NCBI GenBank assembly: GCA_009694095.1
Contig: SHVV01000007.1
Span: 1-36,278 of the forward strand
DNA from: Alphaproteobacteria bacterium
GTDB lineage: Bacteria > Pseudomonadota > Alphaproteobacteria > SHVV01
Direction: 5' to 3'
Length of the DNA: 36,278 nucleotides
Below, one piece after another: positions 17,383 through 23,432 of the stretch. Position 1 is the first letter of the stretch. Each line of letters starts with the position of its first letter. Both the position numbers and the translations under genes were made by a program. The notes beneath the pieces are model-generated. The model saw only the letters and a program-made list of their open reading frames with translations, had not been told where the DNA came from and did no database searches.

Positions 17383-18597
17383 ATGGCGGCGATCGGCGAA
17401 GAGCAAGTGCGCATGGCGTTGAAATCGGTGGTCGACCGCGATCGAGGCGCTGATGTGATCTCAGCGGGCATGATCTCGGGCGTCCATGTTCGGGGCGGCC
17501 ACGTCGCGTTCGCGATCGAAGTCCGCGCCGAGGAAGGTGCGCAAAAAGAATCGCTCCGCAAAGCTTGCGAGAAGGCGGTTGAAGCGATCCCGGGCGTCCT
17601 TTCCGTGAGCGCCGTCCTCACGGCGACCCGCGGCGGCGCAAAAGGCGGCAACGCTCCGGAGGGCGGGCACACCCACGCTCCCGGCCATTTGCACGGCCAC
17701 GACCATGGCCACGATCATGGGTCGGCCAAGCCATCTTCCGTGGGCGCGAATTCGACGCCGACGACGGGCGGTACGGTCCAGAAAAAGCCGGGTATCCCCG
17801 GGGTTCGGTCTTTGGTCGCAGTCGCCTCGGGTAAGGGCGGCGTCGGCAAATCGACCACCGCCGTCAACTTGGCACTCGGCCTCAAGGCGATCGGGCTCAA
17901 AGTCGGACTTCTCGATGCCGACATCTACGGACCTAGCATTCCGCGCATGCTGGGCGTCAGCGGTCGTCCGAATTCACCCGACGGCCGACGCATCGAACCA
18001 ATGCGTGCGTACGGTATGGCGTGCATGTCGATCGGCTTCATGGTCGGTGAGGAAACGCCAGTGATCTGGCGCGGCCCGATGGTGATGAGCGCGCTCGAGC
18101 AAATGCTTCGCGACGTCGCTTGGGAAGACCTCGACGTTCTGGTGATCGACTTGCCGCCAGGGACCGGCGACGCACAGCTCACCCTCGCCCAGCGTGCGCC
18201 GCTGACGGGCGCGGTCATCGTCTCGACGCCGCAGGACATCGCGCTCATCGACGCACGCAAGGGGCTGGCGATGTTCCAAAAAGTCGATGTCCCGGTGTTC
18301 GGGATCGTCGAGAACATGAGTTATTTCCTGTGTCCGCATTGCGGGGAACGGTCGGATATCTTTGGCTATGGCGGCGCGCGCCTGACCGCCGAGAAGTTGG
18401 GGGTCGAGTTCCTGGGCGAGGTGCCGCTCCACATGTCGATCCGCGAGACCTCGGACGCCGGCATGCCGATCGTCGCGACCCAGCCCGACTCCGAGCAGGC
18501 CCGCATCTATCTGACGATTGCCCGTCGCGTGAGCGAAAAAATCAGCGAGAGCTTAGGCGCGGCGGAGCGCACCGCGCCGACCATCGTCATCCAGTAG
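17383..18597 (+). CDS. mrp: Mrp/ApbC family Fe-S cluster carrier ATPase
   Basis: A 404-residue P-loop protein of the Mrp/NBP35 family, which binds and transfers Fe-S clusters. The N-terminal FSCA (MIP18/DUF59) domain spans about 5-82. A linker follows with eight His between residues 96 and 112, then the deviant Walker A SGKGGVGKS (149-157), LLDADIYGPSIPR, DLPPGTGD and the cluster-binding C317-PHC320 pair. The start is ATG 17383 with GGAG eight bases upstream; the in-frame GTG three codons earlier is inside that ribosome-binding region. The His-rich linker is unusual for the core family and may bind metal (inference). Confidence 0.95.
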   Translation: MAAIGEEQVRMALKSVVDRDRGADVISAGMISGVHVRGGHVAFAIEVRAEEGAQKESLRKACEKAVEAIPGVLSVSAVLTATRGGAKGGNAPEGGHTHAPGHLHGHDHGHDHGSAKPSSVGANSTPTTGGTVQKKPGIPGVRSLVAVASGKGGVGKSTTAVNLALGLKAIGLKVGLLDADIYGPSIPRMLGVSGRPNSPDGRRIEPMRAYGMACMSIGFMVGEETPVIWRGPMVMSALEQMLRDVAWEDLDVLVIDLPPGTGDAQLTLAQRAPLTGAVIVSTPQDIALIDARKGLAMFQKVDVPVFGIVENMSYFLCPHCGERSDIFGYGGARLTAEKLGVEFLGEVPLHMSIRETSDAGMPIVATQPDSEQARIYLTIARRVSEKISESLGAAERTAPTIVIQ

Positions 18598-18599
18598 GC

Positions 18600-18619
18600 G
18601 CGTTGATCGAAATCAACGC
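18600..18619. terminator. Short hairpin between convergent mrp and the thyX-linked gene
   Basis: GCGTTGAT-cgaa-ATCAACGC is a perfect 8-bp stem with a CGAA loop, starting three bases after the mrp stop. No T-run follows on either strand, so termination is possible but not shown. Confidence 0.35.
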
Positions 18620-18637
18620 CAAGCCTCGACCGGGCGC

Positions 18638-18919
18638 CTATTCTTTGCGTTTCAGCGGGAGGCCGTCAGGACCAATACAGGTCAAATCGAGTTCGTTGGA
18701 CGCGGTCCGTTCAACCTGCCGACGCCGAGCGCCGTCGGCTCGAAGGTGGAGGCACGCCATATCGGACTTATCCTTCAAGTCGTGGTCAGTGAGGCCGGGC
18801 GTGGCCACCTCGAAACCGTCCACATCCCGAATCTTGAGTCGCAAGCTTTCGAGCTGGCAACGGACCTTGTGCGGGCTGCCCAGTCCGTCTGCGCCGCGCA
18901 CCGTTCGCAGACCACGCAA
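18638..18919 (-). CDS. Unrecognised 93-residue protein coupled to thyX
   Basis: I do not recognise this family. It is a hydrophilic, basic protein with three Cys (21, 56, 81), a central DVDGFEVATPGLTDHDLKDKSDMACLHLRADG segment and a basic tail (LPLKRKE). There is no signal peptide or membrane segment. Coding support: the start TTG at 18919 lies one base after the thyX TGA, AGAGGA sits five bases before it, and third codon positions are strongly GC-biased like the neighbours. An inner GTG at residue 7 is an alternative start. Position implies co-translation with thyX; no function can be assigned. Confidence 0.65.
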   Translation of the reverse strand: MRGLRTVRGADGLGSPHKVRCQLESLRLKIRDVDGFEVATPGLTDHDLKDKSDMACLHLRADGARRRQVERTASNELDLTCIGPDGLPLKRKE

Positions 18920-18920
18920 G

Positions 18921-19859
18921 TCAGTCCTCTCGCCCCAAGCTCTGCATTAGCTCGCGCCACTCGCGCTTCGAGAGGCCGCTCTCTTCCTGCATCACGGTCT
19001 CGCCGGCGAGCAGACGCTTCACGATAGCCAACCCCTTGGTCGAGATATGAGCGCCGCCCATGCCGTACTCGGTGAACGCGGCGTGCGTCATCGGCACCCA
19101 GCGTTTGACCGTATCCAACATTGCGTCGGCGTAAACGCGGATTTCAAACTGTGCGTGCGGATCGGCGCGCAACGAAAGAAAACCGAGAAGGTTGTGTAGG
19201 TCGGTTTTCCAATACCACTGCGTATAGAAATTGAGCGAAAGGTTCATTCGAGCGAGTTCGCGCGCGAGTCCTTTGCGCGCGGGGTCGAGCACTCTTCCCG
19301 ACTCGTCCTCGTTCAGCATTTCGGCGTAATGCGCGTAGAGCTGCTCAGAATCGTCTTTGAGTAGCTCGAACACATGCCTCGCTTCCGCTCCTTCGAGTGT
19401 GTCGCCGCGGCCCTGTCGGTTGCCGCGCGCTTGAGCTCCGAGCTGCTCCGGCGCCGGTATGTAAAACTCGTTGTCGAGGATCGAGTAGCGCGCCGAGTAT
19501 TCGTTCACGTTGGCGGTGCGATGGCGAATCCACTGCCGGGCCACGAAAATCGGCAGCTTCACGTGGTATTTGATTTCGCACATTTCAAAGGGCGTCGTAT
19601 GCCGGTGCCGCATCAAGTAGTTGATGAGCCCCTGATCTTCGGAGACGCGCTTAGTGCCGCGGCCGTAGGACACCCGCGCCGCTTGGACCACGGCACCGTC
19701 ATCGCCCATGTAGTCGATGACCCGGATCAAGCCATGATCGAGAATCGGGATCGGCTGATAAAGGATTTTTTCAAGCGCTAAAACCGTCGCCCGTCGCGTC
19801 GTGTGGCTCTCGGCGCGGAGCGCTTCGATCTCGCGTTGTTGGTCGGGGGTCAGGGGCAT
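18921..19859 (-). CDS. thyX: Flavin-dependent thymidylate synthase ThyX
   Basis: A 312-residue FAD enzyme that methylates dUMP to dTMP using methylenetetrahydrofolate and NADPH, replacing ThyA. The ThyX signature is present as [15 protein letters not shown] (112-126), with the preceding [10 protein letters not shown] and the C-terminal [14 protein letters not shown] segment also family-typical. There is an N-terminal extension of about 40 residues before the core, common in alphaproteobacterial ThyX. The stop is followed one base later by the unknown 93-residue gene. It is divergent from ssrA. Confidence 0.97.
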   Translation of the reverse strand: MPLTPDQQREIEALRAESHTTRRATVLALEKILYQPIPILDHGLIRVIDYMGDDGAVVQAARVSYGRGTKRVSEDQGLINYLMRHRHTTPFEMCEIKYHVKLPIFVARQWIRHRTANVNEYSARYSILDNEFYIPAPEQLGAQARGNRQGRGDTLEGAEARHVFELLKDDSEQLYAHYAEMLNEDESGRVLDPARKGLARELARMNLSLNFYTQWYWKTDLHNLLGFLSLRADPHAQFEIRVYADAMLDTVKRWVPMTHAAFTEYGMGGAHISTKGLAIVKRLLAGETVMQEESGLSKREWRELMQSLGRED

Positions 19860-19989
19860 GGCGCCAGGGGCAATGAGCTATTAAGGGGCGGCCACTTTAG
19901 TCGGCCGATTGGCCAGTGGCCAGAATAGGGTGAAAGCGTCGATTTCGCCCCGATCAACGACCCGATCCGCACGGGCCACGCCAATTCCT

Positions 19990-20017
19990 TTGAAACCAAC
20001 GTCATCTGCACTATATT
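19990..20017 (+). promoter_or_regulatory. Promoter of ssrA
   Basis: TTGAAA (19990-19995), 16-bp spacer, TATATT (20012-20017). The predicted start near 20023-20026 falls at the GTCGG-GCAA-CCGAC hairpin that would begin the tmRNA precursor. The rest of the region between thyX and this promoter (19860-19989) shows only short GGCC-rich repeats. Confidence 0.65.
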
Positions 20018-20021
20018 AGTC

Positions 20022-20104
20022 CCTGTCGGGCAACCGACTATGGCGATAAATGCAGCTCGAAATAGACGTTGCGGACCCGGGGGCAGTACCCGGCGCCTCC
20101 ACCA
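20022..20104 (+). ncRNA. tmRNA acceptor piece
   Basis: The 3' half of the tRNA-like domain, encoded first. It ends in GCGCCTCC-A-CCA (CCA at 20102-20104). The T-arm stem is CCGGG/CCCGG with loop GGCAGTA, which departs from the standard TTCRA loop. The GTCGG-GCAA-CCGAC hairpin at 20025-20038 probably forms the start of this piece. The mature 5' end is unknown. Confidence 0.85.
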
Positions 20105-20137
20105 AAAGCGCTTCAAGCTCATCGGGAGCGTTTCTGT
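20105..20137 (+). other. Excised spacer of permuted tmRNA precursor
   Basis: 33 nt between the CCA of the acceptor piece and the 5' G of the coding piece. AAGCGCT and AGCGTTT can pair (one G-U), closing the loop that tRNA-processing enzymes would remove. Confidence 0.7.
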
Positions 20138-20298
20138 GGGGGCGAACTAGGATCGACGGACGTAGTAAAAGTTCGGCTTTCGCCCGGTATGATTCCGCCG
20201 TGATGGGTCAAATATATACCTGCCAACAATAACGAGTTGGCTCTCGCGGCCTAACGGCTGGCGCGGTTCGAGGGGCACCGGGCAACAGAAGCCCCTCA
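20138..20298 (+). ncRNA. tmRNA coding piece
   Basis: Begins GGGGGCGAACTAGGATCGACGG, the conserved tmRNA 5' end. It then has a pseudoknot-like GGCTTTCGCCC region, the tag frame at 20222-20254, and a terminal helix GAGGGGC (20270-20276) with GCCCCTC (20291-20297) followed by a pyrimidine-rich tail ACTTCTTCCTCC that may end transcription. Confidence 0.88.
20222..20254 (+). other. tmRNA tag-peptide reading frame (ANNNELALAA)
   Basis: GCC resume codon, then AAC AAT AAC GAG TTG GCT CTC GCG GCC and stop TAA. With the alanine carried by tmRNA itself, the added tag would be AANNNELALAA. Length equals that of the E. coli tag (ANDENYALAA), and the ClpXP-recognised LAA end is conserved, but the D/E/Y positions differ. 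Confidence 0.9.
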
Positions 20299-20341
20299 CT
20301 TCTTCCTCCTTCCCGATAGCGACCGCACGTCACCGCACGCT

Positions 20342-20369
20342 TTTACAGCGCTGTGGCGACGGCTATGTT
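20342..20369 (+). promoter_or_regulatory. Candidate sspB promoter
   Basis: TTTACA (20342-20347), 16-bp spacer, TATGTT (20364-20369), about 80 bp before the sspB ATG and just after the end of ssrA. Moderate match; sspB could also be read through from ssrA. Confidence 0.4.
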
Positions 20370-20452
20370 CTTATGATCCGATCGCGCTATGGTCAGGGCG
20401 GAAAGACTGACGTGAGTGTAACGGTTTCACTTGGCTTAGCCGGAGCGTCGGG

Positions 20453-20962
20453 ATGAGCAAAGACCAAATGCGCTACAAGACGCTCGTCGACCAAGCGCTG
20501 CGCGGGGTCGTCAAGTCCGTGCTGGCGCAAGTCGTCGAGTCCGGGTTGCCGGGCGCCCACCACCTCTATCTGACGTTTCGGACCGACTATCCCGGCGTGA
20601 TAGCGCCCGCCCAGCTTCGGCAACTCTATCCGCAGGAGATCACGATCGTCTTGCAACATCAGTTCTGGGGTTTGACGGTCGGCGACGAGCACTTCGAGGT
20701 CACGCTTTCGTTCGGTGGCGCGCACGAGGTCCTATCGGTGCCGTACGCGGCGCTGACCGGGATCGTCGATCCGAGCGTAAAGTTCGGACTGCAATTCGAA
20801 CCTCCCGACCAGGCCGCCGAACCGCCAGCCGCCGCTGCAGCGCGCTCGCCGCAACCGGTGACGGCGCCACGCGCCAAGATGGCCGGCAACGGACTGGGTG
20901 CCGCCGAACCGGCCGCCGATTCGGAAAAGGTCGTCACGCTCGATACGTTCCGAAAGAAGTAG
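20453..20962 (+). CDS. sspB: ClpXP adaptor SspB (alphaproteobacterial type)
   Basis: A 169-residue adaptor that binds ssrA-tagged proteins and delivers them to ClpXP. The substrate-binding domain spans about 5-115 (RYKTLVDQALRGVVKSVLAQV; HHLYLTFRTDYPGV; FEVTLSFGG; LTVPY-like). A flexible Ala/Pro-rich linker of about 40 residues follows, then a short C-terminal basic peptide VVTLDTFRKK that should be the ClpX-docking tail. GGAG precedes the ATG. It stands directly downstream of ssrA, whose product makes its substrates. Confidence 0.95.
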   Translation: MSKDQMRYKTLVDQALRGVVKSVLAQVVESGLPGAHHLYLTFRTDYPGVIAPAQLRQLYPQEITIVLQHQFWGLTVGDEHFEVTLSFGGAHEVLSVPYAALTGIVDPSVKFGLQFEPPDQAAEPPAAAAARSPQPVTAPRAKMAGNGLGAAEPAADSEKVVTLDTFRKK

Positions 20963-21039
20963 TATGGCCGCAAGCGTCCCCCGGGGCGCAGCGGCGCATC
21001 GATCCCTTGCTAGCCCGTCTGTTCGCATACTAGATCGTC

Positions 21040-21672
21040 ATGCTCCCCGTCGATTGGCCGACCCTCGGCGTGTATTCGGTTACCGCATTCGCTATCGTCA
21101 TCTCGCCCGGTCCGGATACGCTTCTCATCCTGCGCTACACGCTAGCGGGCGGACGCCGGGTAGGGATTGCGACCGTCATCGGCGTGCAAATCGGAATCGT
21201 CGTCCACACGGCGGCGGCGATCGTTGGGCTCGCTTTGCTGATCGTCTCGCTTCCCATGGTCTTTAAATCCATCGCGCTCGTCGGTGCCCTCTATCTTGCG
21301 TTCCTCGGCGTACAGAGTTTTCGCGCTGGTATTTTTTCGGTCGACACCACCGTCGGCGTTTGAGTGAGCCCTGCCAAAGCGGTTCCCGACGCGTTCATCA
21401 CCAATATTTTCAACCCCAAGGTGATTTTGCTGTTTATCGCCTTGATGCCGCAGTTCGTTCGACCCGGGAAAGGCGATGTGCCGTGGCAGCTTGCGACGCT
21501 TGGCGCGACTTTGTTCGTCATCAACGTCGCGTGGCACCTGCTGTTGGTCGCGGCCGCCGAAACGGCACGGCTCTGGCTCGACCGCCCTTCGGTACAGCGG
21601 GCGCTCTCCTGGGGTACTGGGGCGATCTTGTTCGGCTTCGCGGCTCTTTTGATCGTCGATTACGTCATCTAG
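21040..21672 (+). pseudogene. LysE/RhtB-family amino-acid exporter with in-frame TGA
   Basis: The two halves (107 and 102 residues) are in the same frame and together make one normal-length LysE/RhtB transporter of about 209 residues. The first half has the family start VYSVTAFAIVISPGPDTLLILRYTLAGGRRVG and three membrane helices. The second has AFITNIFNPKVILLFIALMPQFV and the remaining helices. A single TGA at 21361-21363 separates them, directly followed by GTG, in the cytoplasmic loop after helix 3. Either a recent nonsense mutation, a sequencing error, or less likely re-initiation at the GTG. No strong ribosome binding site is seen at either start. Confidence 0.8.
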
Positions 21673-21689
21673 GCCGCTCGCGGCGAGAT

Positions 21690-21698
21690 TGCTAGAAT
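21690..21698 (+). promoter_or_regulatory. Candidate extended -10 promoter of fumC
   Basis: TGC-TAGAAT, an extended -10 form, 46 bp before the fumC ATG. No matching -35 is visible. Confidence 0.35.
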
Positions 21699-21744
21699 GC
21701 CGGCGCGCAGTCCGGCGTACACGTCATTTGCAGGGGGAACTTTC

Positions 21745-23145
21745 ATGGCCAAGAACGAAGCGACGCGTGTCGAGACCGACACGTTCGGACCCATCGACGT
21801 TCCCGCCGACACTTACTGGGGCGCCCAGACCCAGCGCAGCCTACAAAACTTCAAGATTGGCTGGGAGAAGATGCCGGAACCCTTGATTCGCGGCTTCGCG
21901 ATCCTCAAGCGCTCGTGCGCGATCGTAAACGTGGCGCAAGGTCAGCTGGACAAGAAAATTGCCAACGCCATCGTCCAAGCCGCCGACGACGTCATTGCGA
22001 ACAAGCTCGACGGCAACTTCCCGCTCGTCGTGTGGCAGACTGGATCCGGCACCCAGACCAACATGAACATCAACGAGGTCATCTCGAACCGTGCGATCGA
22101 GATCATGGGCGGCACGATGGGTTCGAAGAAGCCGGTCCACCCGAACGACCACGTCAATCGCGGCCAATCGTCGAACGATTCATTTCCGACCGCCATGCAC
22201 ATCTCCGCCGGCGAAGAGTCGGCGAATCGTCTGTTGCCGGCGCTCGAATATCTACACAAGGGTCTCGCCGGCAAAGCGCGGGCCTGGTCCAAGATCATCA
22301 AAATCGGTCGCACCCACACCCAGGACGCGACGCCTCTGACGCTTGGTCAGGAGTTCGGCGGCTACGCCCACCAAATCGCTATGGGTATCCGCCGAGTCAA
22401 GGCGGCGCTTCCCCGGGTCTACGAACTGGCCCAAGGCGGAACCGCGGTCGGGACCGGTCTCAACACGAAGAAAGGGTTCGACCGTCGGATTGCCGCCGAG
22501 GTCAAGCGTTACACCGGGCTGCCATTCGTGACCGCACCCAACAAATTCGAGGCGCTCGCTTCGCATGACGCGTTGGTCGAACTGTCGGGCGCGCTCAACG
22601 TTCTGGCGACCAGCCTGATGAAAATCGCGAACGACATCCGCTTCCTCGGCTCGGGCCCGCGATCGGGCTTAGGCGAACTGATCCTGCCGGAGAACGAACC
22701 GGGCTCATCGATCATGCCGGGCAAAGTCAATCCAACTCAATGCGAAGCGTTGACCATGGTGTGCGCGCAGGTCATGGGCAACCATACCGCCGTTACGATC
22801 GCCGGTTCGAACGGCCACTTCGAACTCAACGTGTTCAAGCCGGTCATCATCTACAACGTCCTGCAATCGATCCGCTTGATCGCCGACGCTTGTGTGTCGT
22901 TCCAAGATAACTGCATTGCCGGAACCGAACCCAACAAGCGTCGAATCGCCGAGTTGATGGCCCAATCGCTGATGCTGGTGACGGCGCTCGCACCCTACAT
23001 CGGCTACGACAATGCAGCGAAGATCGCGAAAACTGCGCACAAGGACGGCACCACGCTGCTGGAGGCGGCCGAGAAACTCAAACTCGCCACCGCGAGCGAT
23101 TTCAAGAAGTGGGTCCGGCCCGAGCGCATGATTGGGCCCGAATGA
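21745..23145 (+). CDS. fumC: Fumarate hydratase class II
   Basis: A 466-residue oxygen-stable TCA-cycle enzyme of the fumarase/aspartase superfamily, interconverting fumarate and malate. Substrate motifs are visible: [13 protein letters not shown] (100-112), the [12 protein letters not shown] region with catalytic H191, and the flexible signature loop G320[10 protein letters not shown]. The C-terminal FumC domain ([23 protein letters not shown]) distinguishes it from argininosuccinate lyase. Start: ATG 21745 preceded by AGGGGGA; the frame is open 16 codons further up without a ribosome binding site. Confidence 0.98.
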   Translation: MAKNEATRVETDTFGPIDVPADTYWGAQTQRSLQNFKIGWEKMPEPLIRGFAILKRSCAIVNVAQGQLDKKIANAIVQAADDVIANKLDGNFPLVVWQTGSGTQTNMNINEVISNRAIEIMGGTMGSKKPVHPNDHVNRGQSSNDSFPTAMHISAGEESANRLLPALEYLHKGLAGKARAWSKIIKIGRTHTQDATPLTLGQEFGGYAHQIAMGIRRVKAALPRVYELAQGGTAVGTGLNTKKGFDRRIAAEVKRYTGLPFVTAPNKFEALASHDALVELSGALNVLATSLMKIANDIRFLGSGPRSGLGELILPENEPGSSIMPGKVNPTQCEALTMVCAQVMGNHTAVTIAGSNGHFELNVFKPVIIYNVLQSIRLIADACVSFQDNCIAGTEPNKRRIAELMAQSLMLVTALAPYIGYDNAAKIAKTAHKDGTTLLEAAEKLKLATASDFKKWVRPERMIGPE

Positions 23146-23167
23146 GCCAGCGCCGGGCTTCGCGCCC

Positions 23168-23410
23168 GTGACCGCGTTCGATGCGAACGGTGCAAAAGGA
23201 GGCGCTGTTGGCATCCGCAAGCGGTCGGTCAACCTCCGTGGACACGCCACGAGCGTTTCGCTTGAAGAGGCGTTTTGGACCAGCCTGAAGCGGCTAGCGG
23301 TGTCGCGCGGCGTCTCGGTCGCCGCGCTGATCACCGAAATCGACGGTCGGCGCCGCGGCAATCTGTCGAGCGCGATCCGGGTGTTCGTGTTGGAAGCGCT
23401 GACCGGCTAG
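23168..23410 (+). CDS. Ribbon-helix-helix DNA-binding protein (RHH_4 type)
   Basis: About 80 residues. The core RKRSVNLRGHATSVSLEEAFWTSLKRLAVSRGVSVAALITEID...NLSSAIRVFVLEAL matches the RHH_4 pattern: a beta strand that would enter the DNA groove, then two helices for dimer formation. A DNA-binding or antitoxin-like regulator is likely; its targets are unknown. Start uncertain: GTG 23168 is the only standard in-frame start near the core, 22 bp after fumC, but it has no ribosome binding site and sits at the base of a CGGGC/GCCCG hairpin. An AAAAGGAGG (23194-23202) lies inside the frame. Confidence 0.82.
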   Translation: MTAFDANGAKGGAVGIRKRSVNLRGHATSVSLEEAFWTSLKRLAVSRGVSVAALITEIDGRRRGNLSSAIRVFVLEALTG

Positions 23411-23432
23411 ACGAGAGCGCGGCCTACCCGGC

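Larger units (their letters stand above)
20022..20298 (+). ncRNA. ssrA: Circularly permuted two-piece tmRNA (precursor)
   Basis: Trans-translation RNA that rescues stalled ribosomes and tags the nascent chain. The order is permuted as in alphaproteobacteria: the CCA-bearing acceptor part comes first (to 20104), then a 33-nt spacer, then the 5' tRNA-like end plus tag-coding part (from 20138). The two ends pair as GGGGGCG with CGCCTCC, giving the G3-U70 pair that marks alanine acceptors, and the discriminator is A. The coding part has the tmRNA hallmark GGATCGACGG, a UA at -5/-4 before the resume codon, and a 10-codon tag ending in LALAA. The 5' boundary is from the promoter estimate and the 3' boundary from the last helix, so both are approximate. 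Confidence 0.93.

Noticed and set aside
18120-18950. 276-codon frame overlapping the end of mrp
   Set aside because: Out-of-frame shadow of mrp continuing through the opposite-strand 93-residue gene.
19899-19922. GGCC-rich repeats near the thyX start
   Set aside because: Short self-complementary tetramers only; no clear operator or terminator geometry.
20050-20232. 60-codon plus-strand frame and an opposing 90-codon frame in the thyX-sspB gap
   Set aside because: They lie across the tmRNA gene, whose RNA features explain the sequence.
21361-21366. Selenocysteine recoding at the LysE TGA
   Set aside because: LysE transporters have no known Sec position, and no obvious stem-loop follows the TGA; mutation or sequence error is simpler.
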